Assembly: GCF_036881715.1 (NCBI RefSeq)
Contig: NZ_JBAKBF010000002.1
Coordinates: forward strand, 310,001 to 374,000
Source of the DNA: Pannonibacter anstelovis
GTDB lineage: Bacteria > Pseudomonadota > Alphaproteobacteria > Rhizobiales > Stappiaceae
Direction of reading: 5' to 3'
DNA: 64,000 nucleotides
Shown: positions 47,201 to 54,855 of the stretch, piece by piece
How the letters are laid out: every line of letters begins with the position of its first letter
Numbering within the stretch: the first letter of the stretch is position 1
Program-made: the position numbers and the translations under genes
Notes under the pieces: generated by a model
Told to the model about the DNA's origin: nothing
The model's database searches: none
What the model saw: only the letters and a program-made list of their open reading frames with translations

Positions 47201-47730
47201 GCGAAGACGGCCATGCCGATGGCAATCAGCAGGGTGATGTCGCCGAAGGACGTGAGCAGCGATACCCCGTCCGGCGGGCCAAAGGGGCCGATCATGGTGG
47301 TGACCGACAGGGACAGCGCCTTCAGTTGCAGGGCGATATAGGGAATGATGCCGATGACGGCGATAACCGTTGCCGTTGCTCCAACCGTCTGGCTCTTTCC
47401 GTAGCGGGCGGCCATGAAGTCGGCGATCGAGGTGATCCGCTCCGTCTTGGAGACCCTTATGATCCGCCGCAGCAGCGGAAAGCCGAAGGCAAAGAGCAGG
47501 ATCGGGCCTGTGTAAATGGCCAGGAACTCCAGCCCGTCACGGGTCGCTCCGCCAACCGAGCCATAGAAGGTCCACGACGTGCAGTAAACCGAGAGGGACA
47601 GTGCATAGATGAAGGGCCTGCTCTTCGCCGCCAGTGGCAGACGCGAGCGCCGGTCACCGAAACTGGCGATGGCAAAGAGCAGCAGGATATAGCCCAGTGC
47701 ACTTAAGGTGACGATCCAGCCGTCCAGCAT
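44203..47730 (-). CDS. Transporter-fused hybrid sensor kinase (NahK/ErcS/CbrA-type)
   Basis: A 1175-residue membrane kinase. Residues 1 to about 520 are a 12-13-helix sodium:solute-symporter-like domain (LSVYCTSWTFYGSVGGATRD near 48). A PAS domain (DQVRQGIAVFDRDLRLICWN) leads to the HisKA H-box FLAAAGHDILQPLNAARL near 813, HATPase (LVSNALKYTL, DTGIGIP, GLGLGLCIVE) and a C-terminal receiver with Asp in DIMLVDYHLDQ near 1101. Such proteins couple a transporter-like sensor to phosphotransfer. The open frame extends to 48450, but ATG 47730 (MLDGWIVTLSALGYILLL) with ribosome site AGGA begins the first membrane helix and is the true start. A possible target is the orphan NarL-type regulator 3 kb away. 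Confidence 0.92.
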   Translation of the reverse strand: MLDGWIVTLSALGYILLLFAIASFGDRRSRLPLAAKSRPFIYALSLSVYCTSWTFYGSVGGATRDGLEFLAIYTGPILLFAFGFPLLRRIIRVSKTERITSIADFMAARYGKSQTVGATATVIAVIGIIPYIALQLKALSLSVTTMIGPFGPPDGVSLLTSFGDITLLIAIGMAVFAWLFGTRHIDATEHQEGLMLAIALEAVVKLFAFLAVGFWVTYALYDGPLDLVAAIATNPKVATVFSQPFQPAEWIAITFLSLIASLLLPRQFHVVVTENNSEAELRLATWMFPLYLIAINIFVVPIAAAGMLTLDPGINPDSYVLALPIASGQGVLALFAFIGGLSAATAMIIVATVALAIMISNDIVVPLILRQRGSDDIASARGKDLSRMLLRVRRASIFVILLLAYAYYKAAGDTAALSSIGLLSFAAIAQFAPAFLGGLFWRKATARGAIAGMAAGFGLWLYTLLLPTFVQSGLFSEAILFDGPFGIEWLRPQSLFYSPADPFLHGVAFSLLANLTCFILFSLTRAPEPSERLQANLFVPQELASTPSFRLWRTHVTVGDLKATVARYLGVERSERSFARYGRERGLTLDLNAPADAQVLRYSEQLLASAIGAASARLVLSLLLKRRDATIKGAMKLLDDASEAIQYNRDLLQTALDQVRQGIAVFDRDLRLICWNRQFRDLLGLPPEYGQVGTPLDTIVRFNAERGELRGSSADAIVADRIDKLVIRQETFQERLSITGTILEVRISPMPDGGIVTTFTDITERVLAEEALSRSHETLERRVRERTEELTRVNQQLVQATRAAEEANIGKTRFLAAAGHDILQPLNAARLYASVLVDRFREGEAGDLVRNVEASLESVEDIIGAILDISRLDTGALKPEYSTFRLDEIFRALLLEFEPVARERNLRLNFVPTSLTVRSDRRLLRRLLQNLVSNALKYTLTGRVLVGCRRHGSRVVIEVHDTGIGIPASKQKAIFMEFHRLDDGIRTAKGLGLGLCIVERISRVLDHPVTLRSKMGKGSCFAVEVPSAAPVPVLPSAGEPVAVTTSQLDGMLVLTIDNEPNILDGMRRLLESWGCEVLTASNDMEAAQHVTQLGRTPDIMLVDYHLDQGNGIECAVRLRWKFGRSIPALLITADRSRAVRAEAAERDIGMLNKPVRPAALRAQLARVRAEMLVTE

Positions 47731-47976
47731 CGCAATCCTGTCCGCCCTTGCCCGGTTGCACCGGAGCGCTTGTTGCATGTGGCCGGATGCGCCGGTTTTT
47801 TCCTGTGCGTCTCCGTCCTCCCGAGTGGATCGGACCATAGGTGCGCCGCCTTGTCCATTCGTCTTGCGGCGGGGGAGCGTTGTCCGGAATCTTCCCTTGC
47901 GGATGGAATGTGTTAACACTGTCGGGCAGGCCGGGCGGACGGCCCGCACCATGGGCACCAGATCAAGGGGGCGGAA

Positions 47977-48402
47977 ATGCTCAAGGAATTCAAGGAATTT
48001 GCCGTCAAGGGCAACATGCTGGACATGGCCGTCGGTATTGTCATCGGTGCAGCCTTCAGCGCCATCGTCTCCTCCATGGTGGACGATATCATCATGCCGC
48101 CGATCGGCCTTATCCTCGGCAATGTCGACTTTTCCGAGCTGTTTCTCGTGCTGAAGCAGGGGGCGCCCGAGGGCCCCTATGCGACGGTGGACGCGGCCAA
48201 GGCAGCTGGAGCCGTGACGTGGAATCTCGGTCTCTTCATCAATGCTGTTGTGAAGTTCGTCATTGTGGCCTTTGCACTCTTCATCGTGGTGAAGGGCATC
48301 AACCGGCTGCGGCGCGAGGAAAAGGCCAAGCCTGCCGAACCGGCCAAGCCGCCGCGTCAGGAACTGCTGCTGGAAGAGATCCGCGATCTTCTCAAGAAGT
48401 GA
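47977..48402 (+). CDS. mscL: Large-conductance mechanosensitive channel
   Basis: MscL opens under membrane tension to release solutes in hypo-osmotic shock. The 141-residue protein has the amphipathic N-terminus MLKEFKEFAVKGNMLDMAVG, TM1 GIVIGAAFSAIVSSMVDDII, the periplasmic loop, TM2 AVVKFVIVAFALFIVVKGIN and the charged C-terminal helix ELLLEEIRDLLKK. GGGGGCGGAA precedes the ATG. It stands alone between the divergent kinase gene and the aminotransferase gene. Confidence 0.96.
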   Translation: MLKEFKEFAVKGNMLDMAVGIVIGAAFSAIVSSMVDDIIMPPIGLILGNVDFSELFLVLKQGAPEGPYATVDAAKAAGAVTWNLGLFINAVVKFVIVAFALFIVVKGINRLRREEKAKPAEPAKPPRQELLLEEIRDLLKK

Positions 48403-48519
48403 GATCCGCCTTGATGCGCCTGTCCCGCCGGTTCTGACACCTGGCGGCAATCATCGCTTTGGGTGAAGTCAGCTTCACGCAGATTCATGAGCTTTTGCCG
48501 GAGAGGATTTGTAAGGTCG

Positions 48520-49743
48520 ATGACCAGACACATCCTTCCGGCGGAGCCTGACGTGACCTTGCACACATCCAACGATCCCATTCTTGATGCCCTCCGGGTG
48601 CCTGCCCGCAATGCGCCGGAAAGCGGCATCGTCGAAGTCGTCAATGCGGCGCGCGAGCTGCCGGATGTGATCCCGCTCTGGGTGGGAGAGGGCGATCTGC
48701 CGACACCTGCCTTCATCTGCGAGGCGGCGGATGCGGCGATGAAGGCGGGCGAGACCTTCTATACCTATCAGCGCGGCCTGCCGGAGCTGCGCAAGGCGCT
48801 GGCGGATTATCATGGCCGCGTCTTCGGGCGCCCCTTTGATCCGCAGCGCTTCTTCGTGACCGGCTCAGGTATGCAGGCGATCCAGATCGCTGTGCAGATG
48901 ATCGCCGGGCAGGGAGACGAGGTGCTGGTTCCGGTGCCTGCATGGCCGAACATCGCCGCCTCGGTCGGGCTGATGGGCGGGGTGCCGGTCTCCGTGCCCC
49001 TCGATTTCACGCAAGGTGGCTGGTCGCTGGATGTGGCGCGTCTGGAAGCTGCCATTACGCCGCGCACCCGGGCCATCTTCATCAACACACCGGCAAACCC
49101 GACCGGCTGGGTGGCGAGCCGTGAGGATCTGAAACAGATTCTCGATATTTCGCGCCGTTACGGTATCTGGATTATTGCCGACGAAGTTTATGGCCGTTTC
49201 TACTACGGGGCCGGCAATCATGCGCCTTCTTTCCACGAAATTGCGGAGGAGGAGGACCGGGTGATCCAGGTGAACACCTTCTCCAAGAACTGGGCCATGA
49301 CTGGCTGGCGCATCGGCTGGATATCGGCCCCCAAGGCACTGGGCCAGGTCATCGAGAATATGGTGCAATATTCGACTTCCGGCGTGGCTGCCTTCATGCA
49401 GCGCGGGGCGATTGCGGCGCTGTCTCCAAAAGGGGATGCTTTCCTTGAAGAGCAGAAAGCGCGGGCGCTTGCGGGCCGCAAGATCGTTTGCGAGGCGCTG
49501 GCGGCCATGGATGGCGTGCACTTCACTGTGCCGGACGGCTCGTTCTACATGTTCTTCGGCATCGAGGGACACACGGATGCGCGGCAGCTGGCCATGGATC
49601 TGGCGCTCCAGGCGCGGGTGGGGCTGGCGCCTGCTTCGGCCTTTGGTGTCACCGGGCAGGGCTTCCTGCGGCTGTGCTTTGCCCGCCGGGCAGACCATGT
49701 GGAAGAGGGGATGAGGCGCCTTGCCGCTTGGCTAAAGCGTTGA
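48520..49743 (+). CDS. Pyridoxal-phosphate-dependent aminotransferase, class I/II
   Basis: A 407-residue fold-type I aminotransferase. FYTYQRGLPELRKALADYHG near residue 80, NTPANPTGWVA near 190 (Asn binding PLP), DEVYGRFYYG near 225 and the PLP lysine in NTFSKNWAMTGWRIGW near 253 are standard. The substrate is not determined; homologues act on aspartate, aromatic or branched amino acids. ATG 48520 follows TAAGG; upstream in-frame starts at 48463 and 48487 are possible but add an Arg-rich tail unlike the family. Confidence 0.9.
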   Translation: MTRHILPAEPDVTLHTSNDPILDALRVPARNAPESGIVEVVNAARELPDVIPLWVGEGDLPTPAFICEAADAAMKAGETFYTYQRGLPELRKALADYHGRVFGRPFDPQRFFVTGSGMQAIQIAVQMIAGQGDEVLVPVPAWPNIAASVGLMGGVPVSVPLDFTQGGWSLDVARLEAAITPRTRAIFINTPANPTGWVASREDLKQILDISRRYGIWIIADEVYGRFYYGAGNHAPSFHEIAEEEDRVIQVNTFSKNWAMTGWRIGWISAPKALGQVIENMVQYSTSGVAAFMQRGAIAALSPKGDAFLEEQKARALAGRKIVCEALAAMDGVHFTVPDGSFYMFFGIEGHTDARQLAMDLALQARVGLAPASAFGVTGQGFLRLCFARRADHVEEGMRRLAAWLKR

Positions 49744-49836
49744 CGCAGCTTCTCAGAATGCGTTACGGATTTCCACGTAAGGACTTGTGACCCAGCGTTG
49801 TGCATTGCTGCGCTTGGGACGTTTGGGCGGCAGGGC

Positions 49837-51000
49837 ATGGACGAGGGACAGGGACATTGTGGTCAGGGTGCGGCTTGGACCGTATCCGACGCACGTCTGG
49901 CCAGTGTTCTGGATACGGCTGTCGACGGCATCATCGTCATCAATGACCGCATGCGTATCCTTGCCTTCAACAAGGCCTGCGAACGTCTTTTCGGGTACAC
50001 GGCGGCTGAAGCACTGGGGCAGAACGTTACGTTGATCATGCCGGGCTCCTATGCCCGCGAGCATGATCAATATGTCGAGCGCTATCTGGAAACCGGCGAA
50101 CGGAAGATCATTGGCATTGGCCGTGAAGTCGCTGCGCGCCACAAGGATGGCACGGAGTTTCCGGTAGAGCTGTCGGTCGGCGAGGCAAAGACGCCAGATG
50201 GCCGCCAGTTCATTGGCATCCTGCGCGACCTGCGGCACCGCAAGTCGGTGGAGCAGAGCCTTGCGAGGGCGCAGGCGCAGCTGGTTCACATGACGCGTAT
50301 CAGTGCCATCGATGAAATGGGCGCGGCGATCGCTCACGAGCTGAACCAGCCGCTGACAGCAATCCTCTTGTATCTTCAGGCCGTTGTCCGCAAGGCGCGT
50401 AATGCCGATACGGTCGATGCCCAGTCCCTCGGCGTGATCGAGAAGGCCATGCGCGAGGCCGAGCGTGCGGGCGAAATCATCCAGCGCATGCGCCAGCTGG
50501 TCGAGAAGCGTGATCCGGAGCGGGTGCCCACGGATCTGGTCAGTTTCAGCCGGTCCTGCGTGGAGCTGGTGGAGCTTGGATCCGGCGACAGCGGCGTGAA
50601 GTTCGAGATGCGAATCCAGCCGCGTCTGCCGGAACTTCCTATCGATCCAGTACAGATCCGGCAGGTGCTGGTGAACCTGCTGCGCAATGCCCGCGAGGCC
50701 GTCCAGGGCTCGCCGGAAAAGACCGTGCGCCTGGAAGTCGAGCGGAGCGGCGAATATATCGAGTTCCGTGTCCGCGACAGCGGGCCTGGGGTTCCGTCCG
50801 AGGTCGTGCCGGAACTCTTCCGCGCCTTCTCGGGCCACAAACGGAAAGGGCTGGGGCTTGGCCTCGCCATTTCCCGAACCATAGCCCAGAATCACGCCGG
50901 TGATCTGAGCCTTGAAAAAGCTGCCGATGGAGAGGGGGCAACTTTCGTTCTCCGCCTCCCGATTAATTGTAATATTGATCCAAATCGTCGCGCTGACTGA
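49837..51000 (+). CDS. fixL: Oxygen-sensing heme-PAS histidine kinase
   Basis: FixL autophosphorylates when its heme is oxygen-free and passes phosphate to FixJ. The 387-residue protein has one PAS domain (TAVDGIIVINDRMRILAFNK, GQNVTLIMPGSYAREHDQY). His76 in REHDQY matches the proximal heme histidine (H200 of Bradyrhizobium FixL) and Arg96 in IIGIGREV the distal arginine (R220). The kinase follows: H-box MGAAIAHELNQPLTAIL near 168, N-box LVNLLRNAREAVQ, DSGPGVP and GLGLGLAISRTIAQNH. No membrane segments, so it is soluble, unlike Sinorhizobium FixL. ATG 49837 is chosen; the frame opens at 49798. It is 48 bases before fixJ. Confidence 0.93.
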   Translation: MDEGQGHCGQGAAWTVSDARLASVLDTAVDGIIVINDRMRILAFNKACERLFGYTAAEALGQNVTLIMPGSYAREHDQYVERYLETGERKIIGIGREVAARHKDGTEFPVELSVGEAKTPDGRQFIGILRDLRHRKSVEQSLARAQAQLVHMTRISAIDEMGAAIAHELNQPLTAILLYLQAVVRKARNADTVDAQSLGVIEKAMREAERAGEIIQRMRQLVEKRDPERVPTDLVSFSRSCVELVELGSGDSGVKFEMRIQPRLPELPIDPVQIRQVLVNLLRNAREAVQGSPEKTVRLEVERSGEYIEFRVRDSGPGVPSEVVPELFRAFSGHKRKGLGLGLAISRTIAQNHAGDLSLEKAADGEGATFVLRLPINCNIDPNRRAD

Positions 51001-51048
51001 AAGTCGTGATAAGCCCGTGGGCTCTACGCAAGAAAGAGGACTTTAGGG

Positions 51049-51645
51049 ATGACCGAAGCCATCTACATCGTTGATGATGATCCCGCCGTGCGCGATGCAT
51101 TGTCTGTCGTATTCGAGATGGAGGGCTTTTCAGTCGAAACCTTCGAGGACGGGGACAGTTTCGTCACTGCTGCCAAAGAGCGTGTTCCGGCCTGTGTCAT
51201 TCTTGACGTGCACATGCCGGGACGCTCCGGCATTGACGTGCTGAAGGCCTTGAGCGCAGACAGCTATGAAGCGCCGATTTTCATCATTTCCGGCCAGGGC
51301 GATATCCCGATGGCTGTTGAGGCCATCCGCAACGGCGCCTTTGATTTCATTGAAAAGCCGTTTGATGCCGACACGGTTGTTGCCCGCGTGCGCGAAGGCA
51401 TTGAGGCACAGCGGAACAAGGGAGCCGCAGCCAATGGCGAGACCGGCAGCTTCCCCGGCGCAGAGCTGTTGACCCGGCGCGAGCGCGAGGTGCTGGGGCG
51501 GATTACCGCCGGGGCTTCCAACAAGGAAGCCGGCCGGGAGCTGGGCATCAGTCCCCGCACGGTCGAGGTGCACCGCGCCCGCATCATGGAAAAACTGGGC
51601 GCGAAAAACGCGGCAGATCTCGTCCGCATCGTGCTTGCACATTGA
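51049..51645 (+). CDS. fixJ: Two-component response regulator
   Basis: FixJ activates fixK and other low-oxygen genes after phosphorylation by FixL. The 198-residue protein has a receiver domain IYIVDDDPAVRDALSVVFEM with phospho-acceptor Asp53 in VILDVHMPGRSG, and FIISGQGDIPMAVEAIRNGA then FDFIEKPF; the LuxR-type DNA-binding domain is LLTRREREVLGRITAGASNK onward with ISPRTVEVHRARIM. It forms a likely operon with fixL and is followed by a 12-bp inverted repeat. Confidence 0.95.
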   Translation: MTEAIYIVDDDPAVRDALSVVFEMEGFSVETFEDGDSFVTAAKERVPACVILDVHMPGRSGIDVLKALSADSYEAPIFIISGQGDIPMAVEAIRNGAFDFIEKPFDADTVVARVREGIEAQRNKGAAANGETGSFPGAELLTRREREVLGRITAGASNKEAGRELGISPRTVEVHRARIMEKLGAKNAADLVRIVLAH

Positions 51646-51653
51646 CTTCAAAG

Positions 51654-51688
51654 TGCATCAGCCCGCTCATGGTTTTCGGGCTGATGCA
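51654..51688 (+). terminator. 12-bp inverted repeat after fixJ
   Basis: TGCATCAGCCCG (51654-51665) and CGGGCTGATGCA (51677-51688) form a perfect stem around an 11-base loop. There is no T run immediately after, so it may be a Rho-dependent or processing hairpin rather than a classical terminator. Confidence 0.5.
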
Positions 51689-51775
51689 GCCGATGGCAAA
51701 AATTTGATTCAGATCCCCCGTACTAGTGCGTAGATCATCTTGGGCAAAAGGGCCGTATAAAGAGAGGAGTGCCTG

Positions 51776-51808
51776 ATGCACACGCTCTATCGCGGACCAT
51801 TTACGTGA
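51776..51808 (+). CDS. Possible 10-codon leader ORF coupled to the receiver-domain gene
   Basis: ATG 51776 follows a strong AGGAG (51765-51769) at normal spacing and encodes MHTLYRGPFT. Its TGA (51806-51808) overlaps the GTG start (51805-51807) of the next gene, the geometry of translational coupling. It could also be fortuitous, with the ribosome site serving the downstream gene. Confidence 0.35.
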   Translation: MHTLYRGPFT

Positions 51809-52143
51809 CAGTTCACATTGTCGAAGATGATTTCGGGGTATCGGACGCGCTGTCCATTCTTGTTGAAGGAATGGGCCACGATGCGGTCGTATACCCCGAC
51901 GCCGAATCCTTCTTTGAAGGAAAACCGCCAGTATCCGGCGACCTGGTGATCGTCGACCTTGGCCTGCCCGGGGTCAGTGGCGCGCAAGTGGTGCGCTGGC
52001 TCAGTGAATTCCGCGATCCTCCCAAGGTCATCGTGATTTCCGGGCAGCCGGGGAACCGCCTGCGGGAGATGCTGAGCGGCCTTAATCCTTTTGCCTTCCT
52101 GCGCAAGCCGCTTTCGGAAGAAGAACTTGCACCTTATCTCTAG
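51805..52143 (+). CDS. Single-domain response regulator, candidate FixT-like modulator
   Basis: A 112-residue receiver domain with no output domain: acidic pocket HIVEDDFGVSDALS, phospho-acceptor Asp51 in VIVDLGLPGVSG, VIVISGQPGN and the conserved lysine in FLRKPL. Caulobacter FixT, a single receiver, inhibits FixL; this protein's position between fixJ and fixK suggests a comparable regulatory role, but it has no cysteines, unlike an Fe-S-sensing FixT. GTG 51805 is the preferred start; a GTG at 51769 overlaps the ribosome site. Confidence 0.7.
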   Translation: MTVHIVEDDFGVSDALSILVEGMGHDAVVYPDAESFFEGKPPVSGDLVIVDLGLPGVSGAQVVRWLSEFRDPPKVIVISGQPGNRLREMLSGLNPFAFLRKPLSEEELAPYL

Positions 52144-52500
52144 GGCTCTCGCATCTTTACCCTGAAGCCTCGAGAGGGGTTGAATTTTACCTCAGTTAAA
52201 AAGTCAAAATAGGCATGTCTCTCGTCTGAGAGGTTGTCATCCTACTTGCTCTGTACGTAGTTTTCCGCCTGGCCACAGTCTCGCAGTATGGCGCTGGTCA
52301 ATTTTACGCATGCGGCATTCCGTCCTGAGTATAAGGCCTTACGCACTCGCCCGGATTACGTCCTGCAAATCTTCACGATAGCTTGTCACCATCAGCAGCA
52401 ATACAGGCAGCCCGCCGGACGGGGCAGGTTGCCGGAAACGTGCCGCATGGGGAAACCCGTGCCGTGTTTCTTTGCGGGTTGAAAGCCACAGGAGGGAAAC
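52144..52500 (+). other. fixK upstream region
   Basis: About 360 bases without a convincing gene. It contains a FixJ-like site (52253-52267) and a long untranslated leader toward fixK. No FixK box is evident, so autorepression by FixK through a classical site is not supported. Confidence 0.6.
52253..52267 (+). promoter_or_regulatory. FixJ-binding-site-like sequence upstream of fixK
   Basis: GTACGTAGTTTTCCG resembles, from memory, FixJ sites of rhizobial fixK promoters (GTAxGTAG followed by TTTCC). It is about 235 bases ahead of the fixK start codon, implying a long leader. Confidence 0.6.
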
Positions 52501-53217
52501 ATGGCTTATCTGGAACGCAATCTCACAAGATCACCTATGGCCGGCACTCTCGCATCCCGCGTTCCTGCGCCTGAAGTCACCTCTCACTTCGCCAGCTTCG
52601 GCGCAAAGAGCGTGAGCTACAAGCCGCATGATGTGATCTATTATCAGGGTGATCCTGCCGACCGCATTTTCGAGGTTGGCCGCGGCACGGTGATGCTGTT
52701 CAAGCTGCTGCCCGATGGCCGCCGTCAGGTTGTCGAGGTGCTGCGTGCCGGAGATATCTTCGGGATGCCCTCAGGTGAAGAGCAGGATTGCACTGCTGAA
52801 ACCCTGACCGATGCCTGCGTCCACACGCTGGACCTGCACCAGATCGAAGTTTCTTCCGACATTCAGCGCCAGCTGACCAAATGCCTGATCGCGCAGATGC
52901 AGCATCTGCATGAGCACGCTGTTCTGCTCGGCCGCAAGTCGGCAACCGAACGTGTTGCCAGCTTCCTGATGCATCTGGTTCCGGATCGCGGCGGCAACAA
53001 CTGCATGGGACCTGTGGAAGATGGCCTGCCGGATAGCCGCCAGGTCAAGCTGCACATGACCCGTCAGGAAATCGCCGATTACCTCGGCTTGACCATCGAG
53101 ACGGTCAGCCGTGTGATCTCGGACATGAAGCGCCGCGGCCTCATCACGCTGGAGCGCAATGACGAGATCCGCCTCAACCGGGTTTGCGCTGTCTGCCAGC
53201 TCACCGGCAAGCACTGA
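52501..53217 (+). CDS. fixK: FixK, CRP/FNR-family activator
   Basis: FixK turns on cbb3 oxidase and other microaerobic genes by binding TTGAT-N4-ATCAA. The 238-residue protein has a cyclic-nucleotide-like domain (HDVIYYQGDPADRIFEVGRG, LLPDGRRQVVEVLRAGDIFG) and a helix-turn-helix MTRQEIADYLGLTIETVSRV near 181-200 whose ETVSR contacts fit the FNR/FixK half-site. The N-terminal cysteine cluster of FNR is absent, so oxygen is not sensed directly by an Fe-S cluster; the C-terminal CAVC pair is notable but of unknown role. It follows the FixJ-like promoter element. Confidence 0.93.
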   Translation: MAYLERNLTRSPMAGTLASRVPAPEVTSHFASFGAKSVSYKPHDVIYYQGDPADRIFEVGRGTVMLFKLLPDGRRQVVEVLRAGDIFGMPSGEEQDCTAETLTDACVHTLDLHQIEVSSDIQRQLTKCLIAQMQHLHEHAVLLGRKSATERVASFLMHLVPDRGGNNCMGPVEDGLPDSRQVKLHMTRQEIADYLGLTIETVSRVISDMKRRGLITLERNDEIRLNRVCAVCQLTGKH

Positions 53218-53257
53218 TCAGACAAGCACAAGACCCCATCGATCACTGTATGCCCTG

Positions 53258-53281
53258 CAGCCAGTCCGCGAGGACTGGCTG
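53258..53281 (+). terminator. Hairpin after fixK
   Basis: CAGCCAGTCC (53258-53267) and GGACTGGCTG (53272-53281) form a 10-bp stem with a GCGA tetraloop. T residues after it are sparse. Confidence 0.6.
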
Positions 53282-53442
53282 TTGGCGTTTCCAACAGGCC
53301 CAAGGCAACTTATACCAAGGTCCCGGAATGCTGACGTTTCACGCCTTGAAATTGCCAAGTGCGGCAAAGGTTTGATCAACTCTTGCAGACCCAGTCCCAA
53401 ACCGGGCCGGGCTTCCATTTCAAGTCTTGTCCTCTCCCGCCA

Positions 53443-54807
53443 TCACACAGCCATCGAGTGGCGCGGTACTATGGTGCTGGGGGCGGCCTTGCCGAAATAG
53501 GCGTCGAAGGCAGCTGCCGCGATGCGCACATACGGGCGGCCTTCCGGTGTGATTTTCACCCAGGCATCCTTGCAGGTCAGCAGGCCATCCGCAACGAGTT
53601 CCTCCAGCTTTGCGAGGCTGTCGCTGAAGTGGCTGAGAGGCAGGCCATGCCGTTCTGCGATCCGGGCGACGTCCACGGTGTAGGACGTCATCAGCTGTTC
53701 GATGATGTCAGCCCGCGCACGGTCATCATCGGACAGGGTGAAGCCCTTGTTGACCGGCAGCTGGCCGTTCTCGATCATCCTCTGCCAGGTGCCCGTATCG
53801 CTGACATTCTGCACAAAACCGGCGGGCAGGCGGCCAATCGAAGAGACGCCGAGGCCGATGAGCGCTTCGCCCTGATCGGTGGTATAGCCTTGGAAATTGC
53901 GCTTCAGACGGCCTTCCGCGAGTGCAATCGCCATGCTGTCGTCCGGACGGGCGAAATGATCAAGGCCGATGGCCACGTAGCCCGCATCCATCAGCGCCTC
54001 ACGCGCCGCATCGGCCATGGCAAGGCGCTCCGCCGGCGCGGGCAGGGTGCTCTCGTCAATGAGCCGCTGATGCTTTTTCATCCAGGGTACATGGGCGTAG
54101 CCGAAGAGGGCGATGCGTGAAGGCTGCAGCGCAACAGAGCGGGCCACGGTGTCGAGAATCGTGTCACGCGTCTGCAGCGGCAGGCCATACATCAGGTCGA
54201 AGTTCAGCGCATCCAGTCCGGCATCCCGCAAATGATCGACTGCGGCTTGCAGAACCTCATAGGACTGCACCCGGCCAATCGCCTTCTGCACATCCGGATT
54301 GAGGTCCTGCACACCGAGGCTCGCGCGGTTGATGCCCATGACGGCCAGCGTCAGCGCAAGGCGGCGGGTGACATAGCGCGGGTCCAGTTCGATCGCATGT
54401 TCGAGATCAGGTGTCAGCTCAAACAGCACCCGGATCAGGCCGGAGAGTTCCAGCAGGCTTGCTTCTGGCAAAAGGCTCGGCGTGCCGCCGCCCCAATGGA
54501 TATGGCGCACGCGCCGTTGTGCACCCAGATGCCCGGCGACCAGCTCGATCTCGGCTTCCAGCGATCTGGCATATTGCTCCAGAGGCGCATCCTTGCGGGT
54601 CGCCTTGGTGTGGCAGCCGCAGTAGTGGCACAGCTCCCGGCAATAGGGCACATGCAGATAGAGGGACAGATCCGTCTCTTCGGGCAGGGCTGCCAGCCAG
54701 CTGCCGTAAAGGCTGGACGTCACCTCCGCACTGAAGTGCGGTGCGGTCGGGTAGCTTGTGTAGCGCGGCACGTTACGGGCCGCATATCGGGCAAGATGGT
54801 CGCTCAT
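53443..54807 (-). CDS. hemN: Oxygen-independent coproporphyrinogen III oxidase
   Basis: HemN makes protoporphyrinogen IX by a radical-SAM reaction when O2 is scarce. The 454-residue protein has SYPTAPHFS near residue 18 and the radical-SAM cluster LYLHVPYCRELCHYCGC near 56-72. GGGTPSLL and DLMYGLPLQT are typical of the SAM and substrate regions. ATG 54807 (MSDHLARYAARNVPRYTSYP) fits family N-termini; no ribosome site precedes it. A FixK box 35-48 bases upstream would place a class II transcription start at the ATG itself. Confidence 0.95.
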   Translation of the reverse strand: MSDHLARYAARNVPRYTSYPTAPHFSAEVTSSLYGSWLAALPEETDLSLYLHVPYCRELCHYCGCHTKATRKDAPLEQYARSLEAEIELVAGHLGAQRRVRHIHWGGGTPSLLPEASLLELSGLIRVLFELTPDLEHAIELDPRYVTRRLALTLAVMGINRASLGVQDLNPDVQKAIGRVQSYEVLQAAVDHLRDAGLDALNFDLMYGLPLQTRDTILDTVARSVALQPSRIALFGYAHVPWMKKHQRLIDESTLPAPAERLAMADAAREALMDAGYVAIGLDHFARPDDSMAIALAEGRLKRNFQGYTTDQGEALIGLGVSSIGRLPAGFVQNVSDTGTWQRMIENGQLPVNKGFTLSDDDRARADIIEQLMTSYTVDVARIAERHGLPLSHFSDSLAKLEELVADGLLTCKDAWVKITPEGRPYVRIAAAAFDAYFGKAAPSTIVPRHSMAV

Positions 54808-54841
54808 GGGCACAATCTGGCAGATGTCTGGAGTGGGAACC

Positions 54842-54855
54842 TTGATCTTCCTCAA
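54842..54855 (-). promoter_or_regulatory. FixK/FNR box upstream of hemN
   Basis: TTGATCTTCCTCAA matches TTGA-N6-TCAA exactly. Its centre is 41-42 bases from the hemN start codon. On the plus strand it lies 158 bases ahead of the AbrB-family gene, so it could serve both. Confidence 0.7.

Noticed and set aside
47731..48450. N-terminal extension of the hybrid kinase frame
   Set aside because: It overlaps mscL antisense and is His/Arg-rich with no domain; the true start at 47730 begins the first membrane helix.
50060..50130. Apparent loss of the heme histidine in FixL, because ERKIIGIGR has Lys where Bradyrhizobium has His
   Set aside because: That position corresponds to H214; the proximal heme histidine is H200, which is conserved here as His76.
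51698..51720. TTGAT-TCAG-ATC as a FixK box before the receiver-domain gene
   Set aside because: Only the left half and part of the right half match; ATCCC does not fit ATCAA.
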